Source: Monodelphis domestica
Taxonomy: Eukaryota > Chordata > Mammalia > Didelphimorphia > Didelphidae
Reading direction: 5' to 3'
Assembly: GCF_027887165.1 (NCBI RefSeq)
Contig: NC_077235.1
Location: 7,572,378-7,636,377, forward strand
Length of the DNA stretch: 64,000 nucleotides
Shown: positions 35,638 through 47,214 of the stretch, one piece after another
Numbering within the stretch: position 1 is the stretch's first letter
Layout of the letters: each line of letters begins with the position of its first letter
Notes under the pieces: model-generated
What the model was told of the DNA's origin: nothing
The model's input: the letters and a program-made list of their open reading frames with translations, nothing else
Databases searched by the model: none
Made by a program: the position numbers and the translations under genes

Positions 35638-36457
35638 TATTCTTTATTCTTTTTATTGGAAACATTTTTAAAATACTCTCTTTTGTTGTGACATGTCTTT
35701 CACTTCCAAATACATCTCTCCCCTTTCCCCTGCCCAGGGAATCTCCTCTGTAGGAGAGACGAAAGAAGGGGAGAAAGTTCAGTAAAACCGGCCAACCCAG
35801 CAGCATACGCAGTGATCCACACTCATAGTCTCCCACCTCCACGGAGAAGGGAGAGGGCTGCATTGTCCCATCTCTGTGTGGCCAGGGTCGGTTATTGCAA
35901 TTACAGGGTTCTCTTTTTGTTATTGTTTTTTTCATTTATGTTGGTGGAGTCATTGGGAATAGTCATTTTCAGGCTCTGTTGACTTCACTCTGCATCAGTA
36001 TTTGCATGCTTTTCTGAAATTTTCATACTCACTGTTTATTAGAGTAAGTACAATATAGTCCATTATATTCATGTACCTCCACACTGATTCCTTGACCATT
36101 GAGGAGCCCCTTTTGTGTCCGATTCTTTTCTAAAGTGCCACGATAGATATTGTGGTTTAGACGAGCCCTTTCGGTTTTTTACCTCCTTGACGGTATGTGC
36201 CTCTTGGTGGCATCTCTGCTTCAAAGGGCATGGCCTCATCCTCCATTTTTTGGATTTGCCTTCGGTCCAGATTGCTTTCCAGAATGCCTCGATGCATTCC
36301 TGGCTCGGCCAGCAGTATATCAGCGTGCTTATCTTTTCAACAACCCTTCCATCATTGGCCATTTCCATTTGTTACTGGGGGTGAAGTGAAACCGCAGATT
36401 TGTTTGGATGGGCACTCTTACTATCGGTGATTTGGTCAACGAGGACTTTGAAGCAGA
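35638..36457 (-). mobile_element. L1 LINE 3' fragment, minus strand
   Basis: It begins with T-rich sequence (ttctttattctttttattgg) and continues through gttgacttcactctgcatca, ctgcttcaaagggcatggcc, attgctttccagaatgcctc and gtgaagtgaaaccgcagat. These are the complements of marsupial L1 ORF2-end and 3' UTR blocks. There are many stops in every frame. Confidence 0.7.
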
Positions 36458-36889
36458 GAGAATGCTATGAGGTAGTCTCTTACCCCACAGCACTTAAGCA
36501 CCATGCTAATCCTTAGTAGCTCAACTCTTCCCATATATAAGCATACGAAGAGGAAGAGACCCATCTATAGATGTACATAAAATATATCTGACATTGTACC
36601 AAAGCATATGTGAAAACTGACATTGCCTATGGCATTATAACCATAAATATTTAGAGCATGAATAGCCATTTAATGCACGTCTATAGACTGTGCCACTTAC
36701 TAAGTACTATTACTATTTGGGGGAGGGGGATTATTACTTGGGGTAGTAGTAGAAAGTGTAATGTAAAATGTAATCGATAAAAAGGATTTGAGGGCCTCTT
36801 GTACAAGGCACTCAATAATATGTCTTTAAAGACTATATCAACTGGGATTTTTATAGTATCCCTTTTTCTGTGATTATCCAAAAGCAATC

Positions 36890-36900
36890 AATAAAATAAA
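36890..36900 (+). promoter_or_regulatory. AGTR2: doubled AATAAA, candidate AGTR2 polyadenylation signal
   Basis: Two AATAAA hexamers overlap by one base (36890-36895 and 36895-36900), followed by T-rich sequence at 36935-36943 (gagttttttaaac) in the position of a downstream element. The link to AGTR2 is inferred from orientation and the absence of another gene. Confidence 0.4.
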
Positions 36901-36929
36901 CGCCCTTTGGGGATTATAAAACATCAATC

Positions 36930-37497
36930 TCTTGAGTTTTTTAAACAACAGCAGCTCCTACCCTTGCACTCCAAGAAGAGAACATAATGGTTAATCATGG
37001 CACACTTGCCTATTTTCAGAAAGGTCTCTGTGAATACTTTAACTTCTTCCAACTTTGAACAGGAGTGCTGAGAGGTCGGTAAATCTGGGATTCTGTTAGA
37101 GTTTTAATGGGGTGTCTGAGGGGCACAGCATGTGGATAGAATCTCAAAGATGGTAAATGGAAATGCCATAATAATGCCAAGTGATTTTGATGGCTTGCTG
37201 TGCCCTGACCTGGCTTCAAGCTTCAGTCCAGAGACCATGGAGCAAACCCAGGAGGCTCATTCTGAGCCTGCCCTTGCTCCAGAGGACATTTAGGTGGGTG
37301 GATTGGTAGATGACCCCTGCCTAGGATTCCAGTCTTCTTGGTGGATGACACCAGAGGCACAAAGCTTAACTGGGGTTCTTTACCTGCTACTGGGATTGAA
37401 GAAGACATCCTGGGGGCAGTTCCAGGTTAGATTGACTTCCCTGAGGTCTCTCTCTCCACTCCAACTCTGCTTGGGGATACTCACCTAAGACTCGGAG
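36930..37497. other. no gene or clear repeat seen
   Basis: Unassigned sequence between the candidate AGTR2 end and the tandem duplication. Confidence 0.4.
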
Positions 37498-39126
37498 TAG
37501 GATAGCTTACTTGTGACACACACAACTAGCTTCAAGGAGAGAAAAATGGTCCGACCCTTTTGGACACAGCTTTGGCTGAAATAAAGGATGGTAGAATAAT
37601 ATTCTACTCATCCAGAGCTCAGATTCTTTTTTTATGTCTCTAACCATCTAGAACCTAGAGAAGATACTGAGAGTGTTAAAAGGCCTCCGAGGAGCTAAAC
37701 TAGCTGTCACAATATCTACATATTAAAATGTATGTGTCTTCTTCAGCTTTCACTCAGAGACCATTTACTCTTAGTCAACACACAATTTTAATAAGTCGCT
37801 TGTCTTCTTTCCAGCCCACTGAAGATTAGAAGCAGGAAATTAGAGCGGAAAAGGCGATCACTGGGAGGTGTTTGAGGCAGTCATACTAGGAATGACAGTC
37901 TGACCATATGAGCGAGATCTGGGATGCCTGTCAAAAGGAGACACAAAAGCCCAGGGAGACATACATGTAGAAGGGGGCTCAAACTTTTCCTGATGCCCTC
38001 CTGCTTTAAATTTAAAGAAGGGAATTTCTTTGGAGGGATTCAAAAGAGCGGACAGCAGTGCTTCCTTTATCCACTCTCTCCATCTCAGTGACTTTCCCAA
38101 AGAAGTGAATTGGATCCATTTCAGCCCTGACTTCAAGGAACCATTTGAATATAAAAGTGCTTTACGTAGCTCCTTTCTTCTTAAAGAGAAGACATCGTAC
38201 TTCTGATGACTCTGATGGCCTTAGAGGCCACTGATGGCTAGGGAGGGATGTTTTAGCTTCTTCTGTGTCCCCAGCAATGAGAGTGACGGCTGGCATCTAG
38301 CAAGTACTTAAATGCTCATACTGGTTCACACACATGAGATATTTGCCTCCATGTTCATTCAAAGTTCATGGGATTCAAGATTTAGAGCAGGAAAGCATCG
38401 CAGAGGCCATCTAGTTCACTTCCTTAATTTTACAAAGAAGGAAACTGAGGCCCAGAAGGACAGACCACAGTAAATGGCAAAACGTTTCCAAGATTTAATC
38501 CTGGTCTTCTGATCCCAGGTTCAGATTTCCATTCCCTTTGTTCTACTCTATCTTATCCAGGGCAGTTCACAGAGCACTTTGACATGTGATCTCACTGGTT
38601 TGGATTCTCATCTCCCCATTTTATGGATATGTGAAGTCTGTGGGAGGAGAAAGGACTTGCCCAAGGTCATAGGGTTAAGTCAGAGCTAGGATTCAAATTC
38701 AGGTCTTCTGACTGTCATTTCTCTGCTATTGTTAGAGGCCATAGGAAGGAAGAAGCGAAGAGATCCAAGTAAATAGCTCACATCCAAAATATATGGTTAG
38801 GACTGCCTGAGGAAAGCAGGAAGGAGCCTGGGAATTGGTGGGTCACTGGGTGCGAGGCCCTGGGATTTGGGGTACACACAAAGGTGCTGAAGGTGTCATG
38901 GGGTAGGTGGCTTTGAAGTCAGAGAGGCGAGATCCCCAGGGGATATGATGCCAGGTAGAGAAGGTAGGTAACTGGGAGGTCAGGCCGTAGGAAGCAAGTG
39001 AGAGGCAGAGGGATGAAGGTCTAGGTCTGGAGGAACTGGGTCAGTTCCTGAGAAGCCTGACCACAAGAGCCAGGGGTGGGGCGCAATGAGCTCTAAGCCA
39101 AAATCTGAGCCCAACATGACCGAGCA
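37498..39126 (+). repeat. tandem duplication, copy 1 (1,629 bp)
   Basis: This segment recurs directly downstream at an offset of 1,631 bp. I compared landmarks along the whole length and saw no differences. A 2-bp GC (39127-39128) separates the copies. The unit contains a MIR-like SINE (about 38380-38530, minus) and a second MIR-like tail (about 38590-38720). A 92-codon frame on the minus strand (37858-38136) is identical in both copies but has no recognisable domain. Confidence 0.97.
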
Positions 39127-39128
39127 GC

Positions 39129-40757
39129 TAGGATAGCTTACTTGTGACACACACAACTAGCTTCAAGGAGAGAAAAATGGTCCGACCCTTTTGGACACAG
39201 CTTTGGCTGAAATAAAGGATGGTAGAATAATATTCTACTCATCCAGAGCTCAGATTCTTTTTTTATGTCTCTAACCATCTAGAACCTAGAGAAGATACTG
39301 AGAGTGTTAAAAGGCCTCCGAGGAGCTAAACTAGCTGTCACAATATCTACATATTAAAATGTATGTGTCTTCTTCAGCTTTCACTCAGAGACCATTTACT
39401 CTTAGTCAACACACAATTTTAATAAGTCGCTTGTCTTCTTTCCAGCCCACTGAAGATTAGAAGCAGGAAATTAGAGCGGAAAAGGCGATCACTGGGAGGT
39501 GTTTGAGGCAGTCATACTAGGAATGACAGTCTGACCATATGAGCGAGATCTGGGATGCCTGTCAAAAGGAGACACAAAAGCCCAGGGAGACATACATGTA
39601 GAAGGGGGCTCAAACTTTTCCTGATGCCCTCCTGCTTTAAATTTAAAGAAGGGAATTTCTTTGGAGGGATTCAAAAGAGCGGACAGCAGTGCTTCCTTTA
39701 TCCACTCTCTCCATCTCAGTGACTTTCCCAAAGAAGTGAATTGGATCCATTTCAGCCCTGACTTCAAGGAACCATTTGAATATAAAAGTGCTTTACGTAG
39801 CTCCTTTCTTCTTAAAGAGAAGACATCGTACTTCTGATGACTCTGATGGCCTTAGAGGCCACTGATGGCTAGGGAGGGATGTTTTAGCTTCTTCTGTGTC
39901 CCCAGCAATGAGAGTGACGGCTGGCATCTAGCAAGTACTTAAATGCTCATACTGGTTCACACACATGAGATATTTGCCTCCATGTTCATTCAAAGTTCAT
40001 GGGATTCAAGATTTAGAGCAGGAAAGCATCGCAGAGGCCATCTAGTTCACTTCCTTAATTTTACAAAGAAGGAAACTGAGGCCCAGAAGGACAGACCACA
40101 GTAAATGGCAAAACGTTTCCAAGATTTAATCCTGGTCTTCTGATCCCAGGTTCAGATTTCCATTCCCTTTGTTCTACTCTATCTTATCCAGGGCAGTTCA
40201 CAGAGCACTTTGACATGTGATCTCACTGGTTTGGATTCTCATCTCCCCATTTTATGGATATGTGAAGTCTGTGGGAGGAGAAAGGACTTGCCCAAGGTCA
40301 TAGGGTTAAGTCAGAGCTAGGATTCAAATTCAGGTCTTCTGACTGTCATTTCTCTGCTATTGTTAGAGGCCATAGGAAGGAAGAAGCGAAGAGATCCAAG
40401 TAAATAGCTCACATCCAAAATATATGGTTAGGACTGCCTGAGGAAAGCAGGAAGGAGCCTGGGAATTGGTGGGTCACTGGGTGCGAGGCCCTGGGATTTG
40501 GGGTACACACAAAGGTGCTGAAGGTGTCATGGGGTAGGTGGCTTTGAAGTCAGAGAGGCGAGATCCCCAGGGGATATGATGCCAGGTAGAGAAGGTAGGT
40601 AACTGGGAGGTCAGGCCGTAGGAAGCAAGTGAGAGGCAGAGGGATGAAGGTCTAGGTCTGGAGGAACTGGGTCAGTTCCTGAGAAGCCTGACCACAAGAG
40701 CCAGGGGTGGGGCGCAATGAGCTCTAAGCCAAAATCTGAGCCCAACATGACCGAGCA
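39129..40757 (+). repeat. tandem duplication, copy 2 (1,629 bp)
   Basis: Direct second copy of 37498-39126. The match starts at tagg and ends at cgagca, after which the sequences diverge (g in copy 1, a in copy 2). The flanks of the whole array show no long shared sequence, so repeat-mediated unequal crossing-over is not obvious. Confidence 0.97.
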
Positions 40758-40789
40758 AGCATCAGAACCCAGACATCAGTTCAATTCAA

Positions 40790-41225
40790 TTCAGCATGCA
40801 TTTATGAAGTGTCTCCCAATGGGCCAGCCACCATGCTAGGCCAAGAAGGTCAAGAACGTCAATCCGTCCTTGAGGATGCCTTCCATCTTACCGAGGGAAA
40901 CATGTACACAGACAACTAGAGACAAATGCATGCAAAATGAATGCAAGGTAATTGGGGAATGGGTGGAGGGTGGACATATTGGAAGATGAGGAAAGGCCTT
41001 GGGTACAAGGTGACAAGCAGCTGAGCCTTGAAGCAAGCTAGGGGTTCTAGGAAGCAGGGGCAAGGAGGGATAACAGTATAGGCATGAGGGACAGCTTGTA
41101 TAAAGGATGGAGGCAAGAGATAGCCAGTGGGAGGGTCTTGGGCTCAGAAGGACAGTGTTGTCAGACCCTAAAAGACTGGCTAAGAGGGAGAGAAGGAGAC
41201 TGGAGGCAAGACTGAATGAAACCTG
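40790..41225 (-). mobile_element. old CR1/L2-clade LINE remnant, minus strand
   Basis: It follows the same family order as 19140-19860: gcatttatgaagtgtctccc, ccaccatgctagg, aaacatgtacacagacaact, tgagccttgaagcaagctag, ggcatgagggacagcttgta and taaaagactgg. Confidence 0.5.
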
Positions 41226-41439
41226 GGCTCCTTTGATGCTCAGGGCTTCCCTGAACTAATCCACAAATGAAGGGCAACAGGTAAGGGGGTGTTCTGGGGC
41301 AGGACAGTGCAGAATTTGCCACCCTTTGTAAAGGGAAATGAGTTCACCAGAAGAAAATAAGATGCAAGAATTCAACTCTCTCTTTGTTCTTAAATTGGAA
41401 TGGAAAGAGAGAGACTGAGAATAATAACCATTGGCATTT

Positions 41440-41690
41440 CTATGTCACTTTAAAATTCATCTTCCTCTCCCTCTACAGCCCCTACATAGGACAAGCTTTA
41501 GAATCATAAACCTGGGAGGAAAGTACTATCCTTATTGTTATCCTCAGTTGACAGACGAGGAAACTGAGGCTCATGGAGGTAAACTGACTTGTCCAGGGTC
41601 ATACAGCTAAGCAGGTGTTCAAGGCAGGATTCAAATCCAGCTCTTTTCCAACTCGAAATCTAGTACTTGCTCCACTATACCATACTGCGA
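41440..41690 (-). mobile_element. MIR-like CORE-SINE, minus strand
   Basis: Reversed MIR order: tattgttatcctcagttgac, agacgaggaaactgaggctc, actgacttgtccagggtcat, acagctaagcaggtg and caggattcaaatccagctct. Confidence 0.7.
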
Positions 41691-42684
41691 CTCCATCTTA
41701 AATGAAACCAAGGGGGTCTGTGTTTTTACAGTTTGGGTTCATCTCTTAGCAAGAATGACATCAATGCTACAACAGGGAGGCCTCTGGTCCAAGGACATAA
41801 AGACCCTCCCTAGGACACCTGGCAAGATGTCAGCTTTCAGGATGCCATGTACGAGAGAGGGGGAAAAGTGGAGCAGGAGCAGAGCTCATCCCAATTGGAT
41901 AGATTCCTGGGTCAGCAGCATATTCGTGCTAACTAGCTACTAAGCTCTTCGATTTCTATGGTGCCCAGAGACTGAAAGAGCCATTGGCCGGCTCTAAATT
42001 CAACCTCCTCTATATTTAGCACCTCAGGACAAAGCCCGAGTTGTACCTTCCTAGTTTTGGCTCTGAATAGATATCACAATCATGGTGTCTCTCACCCAAT
42101 CCAGGGTAAAAGGGAGAAAACTAGAGGCAGTATTTCAGCCCTGGAAGGAGAGGATAACATCATTCAGTCCCACAAATTCATTTTAAAACTGGAGCAAACT
42201 AACTGAAAAAATGTAGCCGTTAAAAAAAGGCAACCAAACTCACTGATTGGGGAATTCCAAGGGTATTGGATAGGAGGGCCTTCAGCTTCATCTCTCTGGG
42301 CCTCAGTTTTCCCCTCTGGAAAATAAGAAGGATCAACTTAATGAGCTCTCCAGTCTCTGTTTCCATCTTTGTCTACGGGTCTGTGAAGTTCTTGCCATGT
42401 CTAGAGTTTGCCACAAGATGGCAGCTAAACAGTTATTCATGTGGCCATGCCAACGTCAGCCAGGTTCCATTGGGCAGAAGTGCTTTCCACGTGTTTGTTT
42501 TTTTATTAAAAGCACAGACTGAATTTCAGAGTTTTCCTCCAACTAGACACTGGCCAATGAAATATTTGGACTGTCAAGAAGAGCAAAAATTTATGGCTCT
42601 ATGATACCCTTCCAAGGATGCTATTGAGTTATGCAAATTCCTGGAGGAGGGCTCATGGCCAAATAAAGAGAAGCAGAGTTAGGA

Positions 42685-42895
42685 TTGTGGAGAGTTCTGG
42701 ATTTGGGTCGAGAAAGCTGAATTTAATTCCCACTTTCTAGCTGAGTGTCCCCGAGCAAGTTCCTGACCTTCCTTCAGCCTTAGTTTCCTCGTCTGTACAA
42801 TGGGGCAAATTATCCTTGCTCTGCTTCCACCTCACAGGGCTGGAAGGAGGGAAGTCCTCTGTAGACTTTAAAAGCGTTGGAGAGCTTTAAGCTCT
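42685..42895 (+). mobile_element. MIR-like CORE-SINE, plus strand
   Basis: Order: attcccactttctagctgag, cccgagcaagttcctgacct, tagtttcctcgtctgtacaa, tggggcaaa and cctcacagggctggaagg. Confidence 0.7.
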
Positions 42896-43199
42896 CATTC
42901 TGAGGAAATGGCAAAGGCATGCTCCCTTCCTGAATACTCCAAAGTCTGTCTGAAATGCAAAAGAAAAGCTGAAAAAAGAGAAAAGAAAGAGAGAGACAGA
43001 GTCTGAATTCAAAAGCCAGTTCATAAACGACTAAATCAACAGAGAGGGTCATCAAGACAAAGAAACCAAAGAATGGTGAACAGATACTGTAATATGAAGG
43101 GAAAGAAGCTAATATCACCCAGTGAAAGACGGGATCTTAAGGATCCCTTAGAGATGAACGGATGGATTTAGAAAGGTCTCCCATTAGAAGAAGAGCAGA

Positions 43200-43425
43200 T
43201 GTGAAGCACTCCCTATGGCCGGAGCATTGTGCCTAGCACTGTGGGAATAAGGATACAAAAGACTATTCGAATTGGGAGAGACAGTCCTTCGACCAACGAG
43301 CATTTCTTTGGCACTTGGCATGTGCCAGGTGGGCACTGTGCCAAATGAGGATACAGAGAAGAGCAGACATGTGGTACGTGCCCCCCAGGAGCTCCAAGAG
43401 GGTCTGGGTAAGTGATGGGCCTGGT
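43200..43425 (-). mobile_element. old CR1/L2-clade LINE remnants, minus strand
   Basis: Two related blocks lie next to each other: gcctagcactgtgggaataa, ggatacaaaag and then tttggcacttggcatgtgcc, ggcactgtgcc, aggatacagag. Confidence 0.45.
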
Positions 43426-43659
43426 GGGGAAGTCACATCCCTGAGTGAGCAGCAGGAGGATTTCCCAAGGGAGACCCTGTAAACCCAAAGATGTGAGTTG
43501 CTTTTGCCACATGTGTCCCTGTGCCCATACCTCATTACTATTGTCTCACTCAGGTTGGACCCACTCTGCACAAGGATGCCATGGGAGAGGGTTCGATGTG
43601 CCACTACTCTTAATGTGCATATTAGGAAATGCCATTCCTTCAGGGCAAAGTGGAAGAGA

Positions 43660-43995
43660 ACCAGCATTTCTTTAGCACTTTACAAAGATTATCCAATCTG
43701 AGATAATATTTGATCTTTACAACAACCCTGTAAGGTATTATATTATGTTACATATATATGTTACATTATATATTATGAACTTTTCTTTAGGAAGGGCCTA
43801 CTACATGCCAGGCACTGTGCCAACATTTTCTACAGATATGTAAGGAGGAGCTATTATTATCCCCATTTCACATTTGAGGAAACTGAGGCAGGCAAAGATT
43901 TAAGTGACTTGCCCAGGACCACACAGTCAGGAAGTACCTGAGGCTGGATTTAAATTAATGTCTTTCTGACTCCAGGCCCAGCTCTTTATCTCATT
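43660..43995 (-). mobile_element. MIR-like elements, minus strand
   Basis: atttctttagcactttacaa and tttacaacaaccctgtaagg form a MIR start. gaagggcctactacatgcca, ggcactgtgcc, tattattatccccatttcac, gaggaaactgaggcaggc and gacttgcccaggaccacaca complete a longer copy. Confidence 0.7.
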
Positions 43996-44492
43996 ACCTG
44001 CTTGCAGAGTGAATTAATGAGTAGAGGTGGAGGAAGTGAACCCATGTTCCATGGGCCCCTCTACCAATGGTTTTCATGGGAAGAAATGAGAGGATGCATA
44101 ACTTGTAAGAGGGGAGGAAGGGAACAGAGGAGTGGATGATGGCTCCCTGCCAACTACATGGTGAAGAGTTAGAGGGTAGTGATTCCTTTATTCCTTTGGC
44201 AAGAGGGAGGTACTACATGCAAACAGAATGGAGGTGGTGGAGAGGGGCCCAGGGGCCAGAGTATAAGAAGGGGAAATGGTGTCTTATCCCATGGGAGGGG
44301 AGAAGCAGGCCTGTAGACTACTTCCATGGCAGAGGAGTTAGGCGTTAGTTAGAATCTTTGGGCAGTAACTGAGCAAGGATGTGTGAGGTCCTAGGGACAG
44401 CCAGTGATAGGATGGCACAGCCTAGGGGCTCAAGATAGGGAGTGTGTCTGAGCTCCCAATCTATGACTCCTCCTACTCAAGCTGCTATTTCT

Positions 44493-45057
44493 TTTTTTCC
44501 AAAAAAAATTAATTTTATTGATTAATTAAGAAAAAATCTCCATGGTTACATGATTCATGTTCTTTCCCTTCCCTCCTCCAACCCTCCTCCTGCAGCCTAT
44601 GAGCAACTCCACTGGGTTTTACATGTGTCATTGATGAAGACCTATTTCCATATTATTAATATTTTCCCTCGGATGATCATTTAGAGTCTCCATCCCCAAT
44701 CATGTCCCCATTGACCCATGTGATCAGTTGTTTTTCCTCTGCCTTTCTGCTCCCACAGTTCTTTCTCTGGATATGGATAGCATCTTTCTCTTAAGTCCCT
44801 CAAAATTGTCCTGGATCATTGCATTGCTGCTAGAAGAGAAGTCCATTACATTTGATTGTGCCATAGTGTATCGGTCTCTGTGTACAATGTTCTCCTGGTT
44901 CTGCTCCTCTCACTCTGCATCAATTCCTGGAGGTCCTTCCAGTTCACATGGAATCCCTCCAGTTCATCATTCCTTTTAGCACAATAGTATTTCATCACCA
45001 ACAGATACCACAGTGTGGTTCAGCCATTCACCAATCAAAGGGCAGTCCCTCGTTTTC
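44493..45057 (-). mobile_element. 5'-truncated L1, minus strand, with 15-bp target duplication
   Basis: The insert starts with the complement of an A-rich tail (tttttccaaaaaaaattaat) and contains the complement of marsupial L1 3' sequence, for example ttctcctggttctgctcctc and cattcaccaatcaaagggca. The 15-mer caagctgctatttct lies exactly on both sides (44478-44492 and 45058-45072). This is a clean target-primed insertion. Confidence 0.92.
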
Positions 45058-45804
45058 CAAGCTGCTATTTCTAACCAAGAAAAAGAACAGAAAAGGGGAA
45101 CTCCAGGGGAAGAACTAGAAAGGCAACAACTTTGAAAGTGGATGGAAAAAGGAGGCCAAACTGAGTATTTTTACAAGTTTTGCCTGTGTGAAAGAACAAG
45201 AGAAGAAAAGTCAGAATAAACTGGAAAGGAAAAGAATGAGGACCAAGCAAAGGAAAATGCATTGGAAAAGGGCACATAAATCTGAGAGGTCAGTGTGGTA
45301 GTGGGGGAAGATTGTGAGCTAGGTGGTAATGCGAAGAAAGGGCAAATAACAGACACAAAGAAATCAGTAAAAGAAAAAGTGAATTCAGAGAACTCGGGTT
45401 CAGAAGGGAATAAACTGACACTGAGGGGATAGATTGGCATCAAGTTAATTTAAGCAAGACCATCTTGTATCACAGGGACCCCAAGTTTATCATTTCCCTG
45501 AACCTCCCCCACTTCTTTACCTAATTGTCTTTATTAAGGCTCTCCCTTCCAGTGCCTTGGGCTCCTCCATACTGCTCCCCTACCAAGTGTCTTGCCATAT
45601 CAAGCTACTGTCAAATCCTGTCTACTTGACCTTTTCAGCATCTCTCAAATGTGTTCTTTTCTCTACTTTGACACTGCCCACAGTCTAGTACAGACCCTCA
45701 TCACCTCACATCTGGACTATTGCAGTAGTCATTGGGGCCTGAAATCTCCTCCTATTCCAACTCATCCTCCATTCAACCACTAAAATGACTTGCTCAATCA
45801 TGTC

Positions 45805-45904
45805 AAAGAAAAAATCCTGAAAAAGAATCTCATCAAAGAAAAGTACAATGAGAACCCACAAAACTTTAGAGATGCAACCAAAGTGTTCATTAGGGAAAAA
45901 TTAA
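45805..45904 (+). mobile_element. L1 ORF2 fragment inside the L2
   Basis: aagaaaagtacaatgagaac, cacaaaactttagagatgc and gtgttcattagggaaaaatt resemble the L1 ORF2 stretch that encodes LWDTAKAVLRGK in mammals. A longer copy of the same region is at 48200-48290. Confidence 0.55.
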
Positions 45905-46290
45905 GTCCTGTGACTCCTTAGCACTTTCAGGATCAAGTCTAAAATGTTCTATTCAGCCTCCAAAGTCCTTTCATTATCTAGGACTGCCCTGTGCCCCCCT
46001 CACTCCCGAACCTTTTTCAATCCTCTTATACCATACTCATGTTCACATACTAGTCCATCCCTTGGCCTCCCAGCTGTTGCTCAAACAAGAAACTCCATCT
46101 CTTAGCTCTGGGCACTTTCACTGGCTGCTCTCCATACCTGGAATGCTGTCCCTCCTTCTCTCTGCCCATTGATTTTCCTGAATTCCTTCAGTTCTTGACT
46201 AAAAGGTCATTTCCAACAGGAAGCCTTTGTCAGTCCCCGTTGGTTCTAGTGCCTTCCCTCTGTTTATTTTCTCTAACGTATCCTGTAGAA

Positions 46291-46776
46291 CAGTGATGGT
46301 GAACATATGGAACAGATGCCAAAAATGACACACAGAACACTCTCTATGGGCATGCATGCCATTCTTCTCCCCCTCATCCTTGGTTACTAGAAAGGCAGAG
46401 GGACACAGGTGGAGCTGCTCCTCTTCCCCTCTCCATTGAGCATGGACATTTTTTCACATCCCACACCTCTCTGTCCAACAGCTCAATGGGGGGGCACATA
46501 AGGGTTAGGGTGGGTGACTCATGGGTGGCAGAGCTGGAGGAGAATAGAGTGCTCAGGCCATTCCCTTCTCTCTCTCCATGTGCCTTTCACCACCCACCCC
46601 ACTGCCCAGCAGCCCAATTGGAGCACTTCCCCCCTCCCTTATCTGGGGTAAGGGGGTGACTGGGGAGTGAGATGGTGGGGCAGGGCACTCAGTTTCTAGA
46701 GGGGGTGGGCGTAACACTCAATCTGGGGGTGGGGGTGGGCCCTGGCACTCTGTCTCTAAAAGGTTCACCATCACTG
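46291..46776. mobile_element. hAT-type non-autonomous element, about 486 bp
   Basis: Terminal inverted repeats are clear: cagtgatggtgaaca at the left and aggttcaccatcactg at the right. The flanks ctgtagaa (46283-46290) and ctacagag (46777-46784) match at 5 of 8, with transitions at the rest. The left interior (agatgccaaaaatgacacac, agaacactctctatgggc) matches the 12205 element. It interrupts the L2. Confidence 0.75.
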
Positions 46777-46862
46777 CTACAGAGTATTTTGGTAAGATAT
46801 CTGTTTGCTTGTTGTCTCCCCCAATAGACTGTGAGCTCCTTGAGGTTAAGAACTATCTTTTG

Positions 46863-47104
46863 GGAGCAGAAGCGGGAGAACATTATACACAGAGACTGAT
46901 ACACTGTAGTACAATCAAATATAATGGATTTCTCTGTTAGTGGCAATGCAGTGATCCTGATCAAGGACACATGTAATACCCAGCGGAATTGCGTGTCACC
47001 TACGGGAAGGGTGGGGGAAGGGAGGGAGGGAGGGAAAGAATACGATTCTTGTAACCAAGGAATAATGTTCTAAATTGATTAAATAAAAACAAAGAAATTA
47101 AGAA
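46863..47104 (+). mobile_element. L1 3' tail inside the L2, with target duplication
   Basis: It starts at gagcagaagcgggagaacat and includes acccagcggaattgcgtgtc, the L1 3' UTR block, and an A-rich end. The sequence aagaactatcttttg occurs on both sides (46848-46862 and 47105-47119), joining the L2 perfectly once the insert is removed. Confidence 0.88.
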
Positions 47105-47214
47105 AAGAACTATCTTTTGTCTCTTTCTGTATCCTCAGTGCTTAGTACTGTGCCTAATACACAGCAGGCAGCTAATAAATATTTACTAAGGAAAGAATAA
47201 ATTCATAGAAAAAT

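Larger units (their letters stand above)
34002..36920 (+). other. AGTR2: putative AGTR2 3' UTR
   Basis: No further gene follows the stop codon. Within the stretch are AATAAA at 34564 (inside an L2-like tail, a possible early site), a G-rich tract, an antisense L1 fragment and the overlapping pair of AATAAA signals at 36890-36900. If the far pair is used, the UTR is about 2.9 kb, of which roughly 0.8 kb is the L1 piece. The extent is inferred. Confidence 0.45.
45480..47210 (+). mobile_element. L2 LINE 3' half, broken by three later insertions
   Basis: L2 sequence is seen at 45480-45800 (catcacctcacatctggact, attgcagtagtc), 45905-46290 (gatcaagtctaaaatg, tccatacctggaatgctgtc), 46777-46861 (gactgtgagctccttgaggt) and 47105-47210 (tctgtatcctcagtgcttag, then taataaatatttac). 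The pieces are in the right order for one L2 copy. The gaps are filled by an L1 fragment, a hAT element and an L1 tail. Confidence 0.75.

Noticed and set aside
37858..38136. 92-codon minus-strand frame present twice
   Set aside because: It is identical in both copies only because the DNA is duplicated. It has no domain, and the Ser- and Pro-containing sequence looks random.
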